The position numbers were made by a program, and so were the translations under genes. Of a stretch of 64,000 nucleotides of DNA, positions 1 through 8,658 are shown one piece after another (the first letter of the stretch is position 1; the number at the start of each line of letters is the position of its first letter). Where the stretch lies: assembly GCA_039025395.1 (NCBI GenBank), contig JBCCOK010000014.1, positions 20,085 to 84,084 on the forward strand, in the 5' to 3' direction. Source of the stretch: Hoeflea_A sp039025395. GTDB lineage: Bacteria > Pseudomonadota > Alphaproteobacteria > Rhizobiales > Rhizobiaceae. The notes beneath the pieces were generated by a model, which was not told the DNA's origin, made no database searches, and saw nothing but the letters and a program-made list of their open reading frames with translations.

Positions 1-2
1 GC

Positions 3-692
3 GCGTCGTCGCTCAAGGTCGGAATTTTCGGCGCCGAGCCTTGGACCAATGCGATGCGCGCCGAGATCGAGGAGGCATTCGACATGGACGCGGTCGACAT
101 TTACGGCCTGTCTGAGGTGATGGGGCCGGGTGTTGCCAATGAATGCGTTGAAACCAAGGATGGCCTCCATATTTGGGAGGACCATTTCTACCCCGAGATC
201 ATCGATCCGCAGACAGGCGCCGTTCTTCCTGACGGGGAAGAGGGCGAACTGGTGTTCACGTCGCTGACCAAGGAAGCCTTTCCCATTATCCGCTACCGCA
301 CGCGCGACCTGACACGCCTCTTGCCGGGTACGGCGCGCACGATGCGGCGCATGGAAAAGGTCACCGGCCGCTCGGACGATATGATGATCGTGCGCGGGGT
401 CAATGTCTTCCCAACGCAGATTGAAGAGCAGTTGCTCAAATGTGGAGGCCTGGCGCCTCACTACCAGATCGAACTCACCCGCGACGGGCGCATGGACACA
501 ATGACCATTCTCGTGGAGGCCGCTCAACATTCAACAGGCGAGGATGCGCGGTCTGCCAGTGCAGGCGAGCTTGCCGGTCACGTCAAAAGTACGATCGGCG
601 TCAGCGTAAAGGTTGATGTTCGGTTGCCCGGCGACATTGAACGCTCAATCGGCAAGGCGAGGCGCGTTGTCGATCTTCGACACGGCGACTGA
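3..692 (+). CDS. paaK: Phenylacetate-CoA ligase, 3' part (5' end outside window)
   Basis: This is the C-terminal ~229 residues of a PaaK-type AMP-forming ligase, which joins phenylacetate to coenzyme A at the first step of the aerobic phenylacetate pathway. The frame is open from the first bases of the window, so the gene starts upstream. Visible motifs are FGAEPW, then DIYGLSEVMGPGVANEC (the adenylate-binding loop with YGLSE), the hinge region RYRTRDLTRL, and GRSDDMMIVRGVNVFP, all typical of PaaK. The family is about 430-440 residues, so roughly half is missing. The neighbours (regulators and paaABCDE) fix the pathway. The only uncertainty is the missing start. Confidence 0.95.
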   Translation, partial: ASSLKVGIFGAEPWTNAMRAEIEEAFDMDAVDIYGLSEVMGPGVANECVETKDGLHIWEDHFYPEIIDPQTGAVLPDGEEGELVFTSLTKEAFPIIRYRTRDLTRLLPGTARTMRRMEKVTGRSDDMMIVRGVNVFPTQIEEQLLKCGGLAPHYQIELTRDGRMDTMTILVEAAQHSTGEDARSASAGELAGHVKSTIGVSVKVDVRLPGDIERSIGKARRVVDLRHGD

Positions 693-727
693 GATCTGAT
701 TTTTTAAGGGTATAGCGGAAGAGATCT

Positions 728-1324
728 GTGGCGAGAACCAAAGCCTTGGACTACGAGATAAAGCGGACCGCAATCCTGCATTCGGCCGCAAAACTCTTCG
801 CCGACGTTGGCTATGACCGCTCTTCGATGGCACAGCTCGCAGAGGTTTGCGGTGTCTCGAAGGCGCTGCTCTATCACTACTATTCTGGCAAGGACGCGCT
901 GCTCTACGATGTCATCGAAACGCATCTGAAGTCGCTTTGTGCATGCGTTGAAGAGGCGGATCGGCCTGACACATCGCCTGAGGAACGGCTGCATCTTCTC
1001 ATCGCCGCCTTGCTCGATTCATATCGCGAAGCCGATCATGAGCACAAGGTACAGATCAACGAGATGAAATACCTTCCGCCCGCACAGCAGAATGCGCTCA
1101 AGGATGTCGAACGCCGTCTCGTGACATGCTTTGCCGCTGCGGTTCACGGTATCAATCCGCGGCTCGACATCCGCTTGCTGAAACCCGTCACAATGTCACT
1201 CTTCGGAATGTTGAACTGGCACTATATGTGGTTTCGACCCAACGGGCCGGTCAGCCGCGATGAGTATGCCACGATTGCAAGCCGGCTGATTATCGACGGC
1301 GCACGTGGTCTGACGTGCGCTTAG
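728..1324 (+). CDS. TetR-family regulator in the paa cluster (PaaR-like)
   Basis: A 198-residue TetR-type repressor. The N-terminal helix-turn-helix (about residues 10-55) reads AAKLFADVGYDRSSMAQLAE followed by GVSKALLYHYYSGKDALL, the classic TetR HTH plus the Y-HYY-K signature. The C-terminal ligand domain is the usual variable helical region. The start is GTG at 728, with GGAAGAG a few bases upstream. It lies 35 bases after paaK, so it is probably in the same transcript. By position it should control phenylacetate genes, as TetR-type PaaR proteins do in some proteobacteria; the ligand would be phenylacetyl-CoA or a downstream CoA ester. The specific role is inferred, the fold is not. Confidence 0.85.
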   Translation: MARTKALDYEIKRTAILHSAAKLFADVGYDRSSMAQLAEVCGVSKALLYHYYSGKDALLYDVIETHLKSLCACVEEADRPDTSPEERLHLLIAALLDSYREADHEHKVQINEMKYLPPAQQNALKDVERRLVTCFAAAVHGINPRLDIRLLKPVTMSLFGMLNWHYMWFRPNGPVSRDEYATIASRLIIDGARGLTCA

Positions 1325-1385
1325 CCAGAAACGTGATCGACCCGCCGATTTGCGCTCAAGTGGCGACCGGCGCAATATTGTTTCC

Positions 1386-2285
1386 ATGTCTGATTCTGCC
1401 CAGCGCGCGCTCGATACGCTGATTGACGATTTTCATGCCCAGGAACGGATCCGCGTCTGGTCCCTGGTGATCACGATCTTCGGCGACGCGATCAATCCGC
1501 GCGGCGGGGAATTGTGGCTGGGCTCGCTTCAGGAGCTCATGGACCGGATCCGCATAGAACCGAGTGCAGTGCGGGCGGCAATGTCGCGATTGACGGCCGA
1601 TGGCTGGCTTACACGCATCAAGCATGGCCGGAAGAGTTACTACAGGCTGGCAGATGCAGGACTGGCGGAGTTCGCCGACGCAACCCGTGCAATTTATGCG
1701 CCCCGCCGTCATACATGGTCCGGCAAGTGGTCGATTATCGTGCTCAACGGGCGCGCGGGCGATGAGCGGGAGGCACGCCGTCGCGAATTGCGCGCCGCCG
1801 GTTTCGGCGCCCTGGCGCCAAATATTCTTCTGCGCCCGGAAAGCCTCGAAGATACGGACACGCTTTCAAAGGGTCCTGACGAGATCGTCTTCCAATCGAA
1901 CCTCGACAAGCAGTCGGATGCAACAAAGCTTATCAAGCATGGCTGGATGCTTTCCGACCTTGAGGGCCTGAGCGCGGAGCTCGTCAGCAAGTTTTCGATG
2001 CTCTATGAGGCCCTGCGTGAAAGCGGCCCGCTCGATCCTGTATCGGCGATGGCGGCCAGAAGCCTCGTCATTCACGACTTTCGCCGCCTCGCATTGCGCG
2101 TGCCGCATCTGCCTGCAGAACTGCTGCCGGAAAGCTGGACCGGCGACGAGGCGAGGGCGCTTGTCGCGTCGGTCTATCGGGTTTTGGCAGGGCCCAGCGA
2201 GCAATGGCTTGACGGTTGTCTCGACTCCCATGACGCGCGGATCCCGGCTCCCGAATTCAGTATCGCCCGGCGCTTCGAGTTGTAG
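1386..2285 (+). CDS. paaX: PaaX-family transcriptional repressor
   Basis: A 299-residue PaaX family protein (GntR-like winged helix plus PaaX C-terminal domains), the phenylacetyl-CoA-responsive repressor of paa operons. The N-terminal winged helix is seen in VWSLVITIFGDAINPRGGELWLG read in pieces: a start helix, then MDRIRIEPSAVRAAMSRLTADGW (recognition helix), then KSYYRLADAG (wing). The ATG at 1386 is preferred over an upstream TTG because family members begin near SAQRALD. It sits between the TetR gene and paaA. Having a TetR and a PaaX regulator in one cluster is unusual: usually one or the other is found. Confidence 0.9.
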   Translation: MSDSAQRALDTLIDDFHAQERIRVWSLVITIFGDAINPRGGELWLGSLQELMDRIRIEPSAVRAAMSRLTADGWLTRIKHGRKSYYRLADAGLAEFADATRAIYAPRRHTWSGKWSIIVLNGRAGDEREARRRELRAAGFGALAPNILLRPESLEDTDTLSKGPDEIVFQSNLDKQSDATKLIKHGWMLSDLEGLSAELVSKFSMLYEALRESGPLDPVSAMAARSLVIHDFRRLALRVPHLPAELLPESWTGDEARALVASVYRVLAGPSEQWLDGCLDSHDARIPAPEFSIARRFEL

Positions 2286-2297
2286 TCGGAAAAAGCC

Positions 2298-2344
2298 TAT
2301 ATGTTACGAAAACTCTATTGACTATCTGTATTTCGCAACATATA
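2298..2344. promoter_or_regulatory. Long inverted repeat in front of paaA, candidate paa operator
   Basis: Two 14-base arms, TATATGTTACGAAA (2298-2311) and TTTCGCAACATATA (2331-2344), are reverse complements except for one position (13 of 14), separated by 19 bases. They bracket the -35 element and overlap the -10 element of the promoter at 2318-2346. A protein bound to both arms would block RNA polymerase. Which of the two local regulators binds is unknown. The arms do not match the E. coli PaaX box as I remember it. Confidence 0.7.
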
Positions 2345-2346
2345 AT
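2318..2346 (+). promoter_or_regulatory. Sigma-70-type promoter for paaABCDE
   Basis: TTGACT at 2318-2323 and TATAAT at 2341-2346 are separated by exactly 17 bases, near-perfect housekeeping promoter elements. Transcription would start near 2353, with a ribosome site AAAAGGGTCAGGG ahead of the paaA ATG at 2375. Such a strong core promoter makes sense only if it is tightly repressed, in line with the dyad laid over it. Confidence 0.75.
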
Positions 2347-2374
2347 CGTTCAAAACTAGAAAAGGGTCAGGGAT

Positions 2375-3370
2375 ATGTATTCGCAGGGGCTGATAGGCGC
2401 CGAAGGCAAGACGCACGAAGACGAAGCCTTTCTGGCTGCTTTCCAGGCGCGCATCGACGCTGAGCAGAAGATCGAGCCGAACGATCCGATGCCAGAGGGG
2501 TACCGCAAAACCCTGATCCGACAGATATCGCAGCACGCCCATTCAGAAATCATCGGCATGCAGCCGGAAGGCAATTGGATCAGCCGCGCGCCGACACTGC
2601 GTCGCAAAGCAGCGCTGCTGGCCAAGGTGCAGGATGAGGGCGGTCACGGACTGTATCTGTACTCTGCTGCCGAAACGCTGGGTGTCAGCCGCGAGGAAAT
2701 GACCGAGCAATTGCTGAGCGGTGCCGCGAAATACTCGTCGATCTTCAATTATCCGGCGCTGACCTGGGCCGATATCGGTGCGATCGGCTGGCTTGTCGAC
2801 GGCGCGGCGATCATGAACCAGATTGCGCTTTGCCGTTGTTCATACGGCCCCTACGCCCGGGCGATGATCCGCATTTGCAAGGAAGAGAGTTTCCATCAGC
2901 GGCAGGGCTACGAGATCCTGATTACGCTGTGCAATGGCACTGACCAGCAGCGCGCGCTGGCGCAAGACGCCTTGAACCGTTTCTGGTGGCCTTCACTCAT
3001 GATGTTCGGCCCTTCCGACAGTGGGTCGGTACACTCCGAACAATCCATGCATTGGAAGATCAAACGTTTTTCCAATGACGACCTGCGCGACAAATTCGTT
3101 AATGCCACGGTGCCGCAAGCGGAGTTCCTCGGTCTGAAGGTTCCCGACCCGGACTTGAAGTGGAACGAGGAAAAGCAGGGTTATGACCACGGCGAAATCG
3201 ACTGGGACGAATTCTGGCGCGTCGTCAAAGGTGACGGCCCATGCAACCGTGAACGCCTGAAGACCCGTAATCGGGTGCATGAGGAGGGCGCCTGGGTTCG
3301 CGAGGCCGCGTTGGCCTATGCGGAAAAACGCGCCGAACGGGAAAGAGCGGCGCGGATTGCCGCAGAATAG
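2375..3370 (+). CDS. paaA: 1,2-phenylacetyl-CoA epoxidase, catalytic subunit A
   Basis: A 331-residue di-iron oxygenase subunit that epoxidises the aromatic ring of phenylacetyl-CoA, acting in the PaaABCE complex. Ferritin-like iron-ligand helices are visible: QHAHSEIIGMQPEGNW (carboxylate and histidine region), KVQDEGGHG (E..H) and KEESFHQRQGYE (EExxH). Length equals the family norm. It is the first gene after the paa promoter and is followed by paaB, C, D and E on the same strand. Confidence 0.97.
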   Translation: MYSQGLIGAEGKTHEDEAFLAAFQARIDAEQKIEPNDPMPEGYRKTLIRQISQHAHSEIIGMQPEGNWISRAPTLRRKAALLAKVQDEGGHGLYLYSAAETLGVSREEMTEQLLSGAAKYSSIFNYPALTWADIGAIGWLVDGAAIMNQIALCRCSYGPYARAMIRICKEESFHQRQGYEILITLCNGTDQQRALAQDALNRFWWPSLMMFGPSDSGSVHSEQSMHWKIKRFSNDDLRDKFVNATVPQAEFLGLKVPDPDLKWNEEKQGYDHGEIDWDEFWRVVKGDGPCNRERLKTRNRVHEEGAWVREAALAYAEKRAERERAARIAAE

Positions 3371-3418
3371 ATCGATTTGACGATCGCCAACCCAGCACGT
3401 TGAGCGCAAGGTGAGGAC

Positions 3419-3706
3419 ATGAACGAGACCGCGACACCCCTATGGGAAGTTTTTATCCGGGCACGCAACGGACTGAGCCATAAGCACGCCGGTTCGATCC
3501 ATGCTGCCGATGCCGACATGGCGCTACATGCTGCAAGGGACGTTTATACAAGGCGCGGCGAAGGCCAGAGTGTTTGGGTCGTGCGTTCGAGCGACATCGT
3601 CGCATCCGATCCGGTCGATAAGGACATGATGTTCGAGCCGACCGCATCCAAGATTTACCGGCATCCGACTTTCTACGACATCCCCGACGATGTCGGAAAC
3701 ATGTGA
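3419..3706 (+). CDS. paaB: 1,2-phenylacetyl-CoA epoxidase subunit B
   Basis: A 95-residue PaaB protein, the small structural subunit that bridges PaaAC heterodimers and is essential for epoxidase activity. It begins NETATPLWEVFIRARNG and contains LSHKHAGSIHAADADMALHA and the YTRRGEG and VWVVRSSDI motifs seen in PaaB. It follows paaA after 48 bases, with a GCAAGGTGAGGAC ribosome site, and overlaps none of its neighbours. Confidence 0.95.
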   Translation: MNETATPLWEVFIRARNGLSHKHAGSIHAADADMALHAARDVYTRRGEGQSVWVVRSSDIVASDPVDKDMMFEPTASKIYRHPTFYDIPDDVGNM

Positions 3707-3713
3707 GGCGACC

Positions 3714-4472
3714 ATGTCGGACAACGTCAATCTGTTCACTTATCTGCTTCGTCTTGCCGACGACCACCTGATCCTAAGCCAGCGGCTTGGCGAGTGGTGC
3801 AGTGCCGCGCCAACGCTCGAAGAGGATCTTGCACTGGCGAATATCGCACTTGACCTGATTGGCCAGGCCCGCTCGCTCTATAGCTATGCGGGTGAGGTTG
3901 AGGGAAAGGGGCGCGACGAAGATCAACTCGCCTTCCTGCGTTACGAGCAGGACTATCTCAATGCGCTGATCACCGAACAGCCGAATGGCGACTTCGCCCA
4001 TACGATCGTCCGTCAGTTTTTCATCTCGGCCTTCATGGTGCCGTTCTGGCGCAAGATGGAACAATCGGCCGACGAAACGCTGGCCGCAATTGCTGCCAAG
4101 GCGAGCAAGGAGGTTGCCTATCATTTGCGCCACACATCGGAATGGGTGATCCGGCTCGGCGATGGTACGCAAGAAAGCCGGAGCCGCATGATCGAAGCGC
4201 TTGATGATCTGGTCATATATACGGGCGAATTGTTCGAAAACGATTCGATTGCCGAGGCAGCCATTGAAGCAGGTTACGGTGTCGACGTGTCCGAAATTAA
4301 AGATGAGTGGGACCACACCGTTGCAAGCGTTTTGCGCGAAGCAACCCTCGAACTTCCGTCGGTGCGTCATATGCAGACCGGTGGACGGTCGGGGCGGCAC
4401 ACCGAGCATCTCGGCCACATCCTGAGCGAGCTTCAGTACATGCAGCGCGCATACCCGGGAATGAGCTGGTGA
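3714..4472 (+). CDS. paaC: 1,2-phenylacetyl-CoA epoxidase subunit C
   Basis: A 252-residue PaaC, the non-catalytic ferritin-like partner of PaaA. Visible features are NIALDLIGQARSLY and EVAYHLRHTSEWVIRLGDGT, hallmark PaaC segments. The ATG at 3714 (MSDNVNLFTYLLRLADD) is preferred to an upstream in-frame ATG at 3690 that would overlap paaB. The gene ends in TGATG, sharing bases with the start of paaD, so the two are translationally coupled. Confidence 0.95.
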   Translation: MSDNVNLFTYLLRLADDHLILSQRLGEWCSAAPTLEEDLALANIALDLIGQARSLYSYAGEVEGKGRDEDQLAFLRYEQDYLNALITEQPNGDFAHTIVRQFFISAFMVPFWRKMEQSADETLAAIAAKASKEVAYHLRHTSEWVIRLGDGTQESRSRMIEALDDLVIYTGELFENDSIAEAAIEAGYGVDVSEIKDEWDHTVASVLREATLELPSVRHMQTGGRSGRHTEHLGHILSELQYMQRAYPGMSW

Positions 4473-4993
4473 TGGTTGAGACGGTTGCCATCAAGGAACG
4501 ATCCGAAGACGCCACAAGGGCTGCTGCCTGGCAGGTTGCTGCTAGTGTGCCCGATCCGGAGATTCCCGTTGTGACGGTGGAGGATCTCGGCATTCTGCGC
4601 TCTATCGAACTGGATCCCGACGGCTCAATCGTCGCCTCGGTCACGCCAACCTATTCCGGGTGTCCCGCCACTCAGATGATTCAGCAAATGGTTCTTGAAG
4701 CCCTGCAACGGTCAGGGTTCGAAAATGCGCGCGTCGAAACCGTCCTTAGCCCGGCATGGTCGACAGACTGGATCAGCGACGCTGGCAAGGAGAAGCTGCG
4801 CGCTTACGGTATTGCGCCGCCACAGCAATCGTCCAACTCGAAACGTGCGCTTTTTGGTGAAACGGCGGTCAACTGTCCCCATTGCGGAGCAAGCAACACT
4901 GAGCGTGTGAGCGAATTCGGTTCTACGCCATGCAAGGCGCTTTATCGCTGCAACAGTTGCAGGGAACCCTTCGACTACTTCAAGTGCCTCTGA
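4472..4993 (+). CDS. paaD: Phenylacetate pathway protein PaaD (MIP18/DUF59 plus zinc ribbon)
   Basis: A 173-residue protein thought to mature the iron-sulfur or metal centre of the epoxidase complex. The first ~105 residues are an MIP18/DUF59 domain (VPDPEIPVVTVEDLGILR, TPTYSGCPA with the conserved Cys). The C-terminus is a zinc-ribbon (CPHCGA near residue 135, then CNSC). It overlaps the end of paaC by one base, so the ATG at 4472 is well supported. Confidence 0.93.
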   Translation: MVETVAIKERSEDATRAAAWQVAASVPDPEIPVVTVEDLGILRSIELDPDGSIVASVTPTYSGCPATQMIQQMVLEALQRSGFENARVETVLSPAWSTDWISDAGKEKLRAYGIAPPQQSSNSKRALFGETAVNCPHCGASNTERVSEFGSTPCKALYRCNSCREPFDYFKCL

Positions 4994-5013
4994 GGAATGG
5001 GGAGGGATCCGGC

Positions 5014-6096
5014 ATGTCACGCTTTCATGCTTTGAAAATTTCCGACGTTCGGCGTGAAACCGACGATGCGGTTTCAATCGCGTTCGACGTTCCCAAGGAT
5101 GCTGAAGACCGGTTCTCCTTTGTGCCCGGACAGTATCTGACGCTGAGAGCCGACATTAACGGTGTGTCGGTTCAGAGAACCTACTCGATTTGCAGCGCGC
5201 TCGGTGACGGCGAGTTGCGCGTCGCTATCAAGCGCGTCGACGGTGGCGTGTTTTCAAATTATGCCAATGACAATCTCTCGGCGGGAATGACGGTCGAGGT
5301 AATGGCACCGCAGGGTCGTTTTACCGCGCAAACCTCCCAAACTGCCGAAAATCATTATGTCGCCTTCACCGCGGGGTCCGGCGTTACGCCCATTTTTTCG
5401 ATCGTCAAGACGATACTGGCACGGGAGCCGGAGAGCACCTTCACAATGTTCTATGGCAACCGGGACAGAGCTTCAGTGATTTTTCGCGAGCAGCTTGAAG
5501 ACCTTAAAGATCGATTTCTCGAGCGATTTACGCTTGTCCACGTGCTGAGCAGAGAGGGCCAGGATGTCGATCTGCTGCACGGCCGGCTTGATGCGGAACG
5601 GATCGAACGGTTTGCTGCGGCTGGATTGTTCGATCCGCTCAACGTCAACAGCTATTTTCTCTGTGGCCCAGGTGACATGATTGAGAAAAACCGCGAGACA
5701 CTCGAGCGGCTTGGTGTTCCTGCAGAGCGGATCCGGTTTGAGCTTTTCACGCCAGCAGAAGGCAGCCCGCCGCCAAAACCCATATCCGAACAAGCGCGGG
5801 CTGCGGTTGAGAAAGGCGCATCGGTCGAAACCGTCCTTGATGGGGCCGCTCTTGGATTTGTAATGGGCGCCGAGGACGAGAACGTCGTCGATGCGGCCCA
5901 TCGCCATGGCATCGAGTTACCCTTCTCCTGCAAAGGTGGCATGTGCTGCACCTGCCGCTGCAAGGTCCGTGAGGGCGAAGTAGAAATGGCAGCCAACTAC
6001 TCACTGGAGCCATGGGAATTGGAAGCCGGCTTTGTCCTTGCGTGCCAATCGAGACCGCTGACCGAAAAAGTCGTACTGGACTTCGACGAAGTTTGA
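5014..6096 (+). CDS. paaE: Phenylacetyl-CoA epoxidase reductase PaaE
   Basis: A 360-residue electron-transfer subunit passing electrons from NADPH to the PaaA di-iron site. Domain order is an FAD-binding ferredoxin-reductase domain (FVPGQYLTLR, then RTYSICSA), an NAD(P)-binding domain (AGSGVTPIFSIVK) and a C-terminal plant-type [2Fe-2S] ferredoxin domain with the ligands CKGGMCCTCRCKV and a final C in LACQSRPL. The start is the ATG at 5014, preceded by GGGGAGGG, giving normal family length. It is the last paa gene here. No ring-opening or beta-oxidation paa genes follow. Confidence 0.95.
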   Translation: MSRFHALKISDVRRETDDAVSIAFDVPKDAEDRFSFVPGQYLTLRADINGVSVQRTYSICSALGDGELRVAIKRVDGGVFSNYANDNLSAGMTVEVMAPQGRFTAQTSQTAENHYVAFTAGSGVTPIFSIVKTILAREPESTFTMFYGNRDRASVIFREQLEDLKDRFLERFTLVHVLSREGQDVDLLHGRLDAERIERFAAAGLFDPLNVNSYFLCGPGDMIEKNRETLERLGVPAERIRFELFTPAEGSPPPKPISEQARAAVEKGASVETVLDGAALGFVMGAEDENVVDAAHRHGIELPFSCKGGMCCTCRCKVREGEVEMAANYSLEPWELEAGFVLACQSRPLTEKVVLDFDEV

Positions 6097-6192
6097 TGGT
6101 CATCCGCCGGGTCTCGGTGATTTTCTTCTGAATATTTTCCAGACTTCAAACGCCTGCTCGATTCTTCTTTCTTTTGGCGTTAACGCTTCGGA

Positions 6193-7371
6193 ATGAGCAA
6201 ACCCAAAAACACACGATTCGGCCTGGTGCTGCTGCTTTGGGTCGCTGGCCTCTGCGCGGCAGCTCAGTTTGCCAAGTTCAGCGTCGTCTTTCCGACGATC
6301 CAGACACTCTATCCCGGTTGGGGACCAAGCGTCGGCTTCCTCGTATCAATCATAAGCCTTGTTGGAATCGTTCTTGGTACATCGGCAGGCATGATTGTCG
6401 CTCGCATTGGCTTCCGCCGGCTCTTGCTATCGGCGCTGCTCCTTGGCGCACTCACATCTGCGTATCAGGCGACACTGCCATCGTTTTCGCTGATGATGGT
6501 GAGCCGTGTCATTGAAGGTCTGTCGCATCTTGTCATCGTGGTTGCAGCGCCAACGCTGATCGCACAGGTCAGTGCACCACGCCATCGTCCTTTCACTTTG
6601 ACGCTTTGGGGCACCTTCTTCGGCGTGGCGTTCTCCATCGTTGCGTGGTTCGGCCTTCCCCTTGTTTCGGTTCACGGCGTGCACATGCTTTTTCTTGCGC
6701 ATGCGGGCGCCATGGCAGCCATTGCGCTGCTTCTCTACTTCAAGCTGCCACGGCTGATCGGTTCGCTGCCCGAAACGTTGCTGCCTGGCTTCGGTGAGAC
6801 GTTGCGGCGTCATGCAGAAATCTACCGATCGCCATCCTTGTCGGCGCCTTCGCTTGGCTGGTTGTTTTACACTCTGACATTTGTGTCGATGCTCACTTTA
6901 CTTCCGGAGACCGTGCCGGACGATGAGCGGGCATTCGTCATCGCAGCGATGCCGATCGCCAGCATCGCGTCTTCAATGACCTTCGGCATTTGGCTGCTGC
7001 GGTACACGTCCTCAGTCAGCGTCATCGTGACCGGTTTCGCGCTATCGATCGCTGTCGTTGTTCTGCTCGGATTTTCGCCGGGCAGCCCAGCGCTCTGTAT
7101 CGCGCTCTTTTGCGCATTGGGCTTGGTACAGGGCGCCAGCTTCGCAGCGGTTCCGGAATTGAATGGCGACGCCCGGACACAGGCTTACGCAAACGGCGCC
7201 CTGGCGCAGATGGGCAATCTGGGAAACACCTGCGGGACGCCGCTGCTGCTGGCGGTTATCGTCTCATTCGGTTTCAACGGCGCCGTTTTTATGCTGATCG
7301 CTTGTTATGTTCTTGGCATAGCCGTTCACCTGATCCAGCAAAAGCGGCGCGCGCTGTTGAGCAGTGTCTGA
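6193..7371 (+). CDS. MFS-type transporter, substrate unknown
   Basis: A 392-residue major facilitator protein with about twelve hydrophobic segments throughout. The loop 2-3 motif of the family appears as GIVLGTSAGMIVARIGFRR, followed by SRVIEGLSHLVIVVAAP. It starts 96 bases after paaE on the same strand. It could be the aromatic-acid uptake system of the cluster or an unrelated efflux pump; nothing in the sequence decides. It converges on moeA with 60 bases between. Confidence 0.8.
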   Translation: MSKPKNTRFGLVLLLWVAGLCAAAQFAKFSVVFPTIQTLYPGWGPSVGFLVSIISLVGIVLGTSAGMIVARIGFRRLLLSALLLGALTSAYQATLPSFSLMMVSRVIEGLSHLVIVVAAPTLIAQVSAPRHRPFTLTLWGTFFGVAFSIVAWFGLPLVSVHGVHMLFLAHAGAMAAIALLLYFKLPRLIGSLPETLLPGFGETLRRHAEIYRSPSLSAPSLGWLFYTLTFVSMLTLLPETVPDDERAFVIAAMPIASIASSMTFGIWLLRYTSSVSVIVTGFALSIAVVVLLGFSPGSPALCIALFCALGLVQGASFAAVPELNGDARTQAYANGALAQMGNLGNTCGTPLLLAVIVSFGFNGAVFMLIACYVLGIAVHLIQQKRRALLSSV

Positions 7372-7431
7372 CGCGGCAAATGCGATCATGAAAGGGAAGG
7401 GCTTTTTGCGTCTTGAATATATAGGTTTGCT

Positions 7432-8658
7432 TTACTGCGGCGGCTCACGCAGCAAAAGGATGCAGCAGGCACTTCCGGCTTTGGCCGCTTCGGCGTGAGG
7501 CGCCCGGATGACGAGACAGTCGGAATCGGCGAAGGTCCGCGTCATTGAGGAGTCCTGTTTCTGAAACGGCGTCGCAACCAGCCGACCGTTTGGGTCGCGT
7601 TCCAGCCGGGCACGCAGGTAATCCTCCCGGCGGTCGTTTTCGGGAAGATCGCAGCCGAGTACCGCGTCGCGGTGGCGATCGGTTTCGGCATCTCCGGCAA
7701 GTTTATCGATCAGCGGACGCAGGAAAAGGTGACTGCAAACAAGGCTGGAAACCGGATTGCCCGGGAGGCCAAGGACGTGCCTGCTATCAAGTCGGCCGCA
7801 CATCAGGGGTTTGCCTGGCCGCATGGCAATACGCCAAAACTCGAGGTCCATACCGCGCGCGATCAAAGCCTGCTGCACCAGATCGTGGTCGCCGACGGAG
7901 GCGCCGCCGAGCGTGACCAGTATGTCGGCCTTGGCATCCAAAGCGGCCTCGACCGCGGCGTCAATGACGTCCAGATGGTCGGCCGCAATTCCCAGGTCAG
8001 TGACTGTGGCGCCGCAGATCTCGGCAAATGCCCTGACACCATATCCGTTCGAAGCGATGATCTGATCGGGTCCGGGAATGCTGCCTGGCGCAACCAGTTC
8101 GTCACCCGTTGCGAGCACGGCGACGTGTGGCCTCCGCCGAACCGGCAATTGCGGGCAATTCATAGCCGCGGCGACCGTCAGGCGGCCGGCATCGAGTTTC
8201 TGACCGGTTCGCAAAACAGTATCGCCCGCTGCAAAATCCAGACCCTCGAACCGTATGTACTGACCTTCGGGCGCGCCGACACCGATCCTCACCGCGTTTT
8301 CGCCCATGCGCTCGGTGTCTTCCTGAATGACGATCGTATCAGCACCGGCTGGAACCGGCGCGCCCGTGAAGACGCGAACCGCTTCGCCTGGACCAACGGT
8401 TCCGTCGTATCCGTGTCCGGCCGGCGCGTATCCGGTTATCTTGAGCGTGCGGGGCAGGGGTTTCAGGTCCGCCGATCTGACCGCATAACCATCCATGGCG
8501 GAGGCGGCAAATGGCGGTTGCGAACGTGTGGCGACAATGTCTTCGGCAAGCTTGCGTCCGATGGCCTGATCCAGGGAAACGGTCTCGATGTCTTGGATGG
8601 CCTGCGCATTTTTCAATATCGCAGCACGCGCGTCTTCAACCGACAGGAGCGGGGTCAT
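7432..8658 (-). CDS. moeA: Molybdopterin molybdenumtransferase
   Basis: A 408-residue MoeA, which inserts molybdate into adenylated molybdopterin. Motifs include SAMDGYAVR near the N-terminus, GDELV and SNGYGVRAF in the central MoCF domain, and TLGGASVGDHDLV and MRPGKPLMCG, all strongly conserved. I start it at the ATG at 8658, which overlaps the moaC stop as ATGA; a further in-frame ATG lies 24 bases upstream. It is the last gene of the ppiD-trpD-trpC-moaC-moeA run. In related rhizobia lexA commonly follows moeA, but not here. Confidence 0.95.
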   Translation of the reverse strand: MTPLLSVEDARAAILKNAQAIQDIETVSLDQAIGRKLAEDIVATRSQPPFAASAMDGYAVRSADLKPLPRTLKITGYAPAGHGYDGTVGPGEAVRVFTGAPVPAGADTIVIQEDTERMGENAVRIGVGAPEGQYIRFEGLDFAAGDTVLRTGQKLDAGRLTVAAAMNCPQLPVRRRPHVAVLATGDELVAPGSIPGPDQIIASNGYGVRAFAEICGATVTDLGIAADHLDVIDAAVEAALDAKADILVTLGGASVGDHDLVQQALIARGMDLEFWRIAMRPGKPLMCGRLDSRHVLGLPGNPVSSLVCSHLFLRPLIDKLAGDAETDRHRDAVLGCDLPENDRREDYLRARLERDPNGRLVATPFQKQDSSMTRTFADSDCLVIRAPHAEAAKAGSACCILLLREPPQ

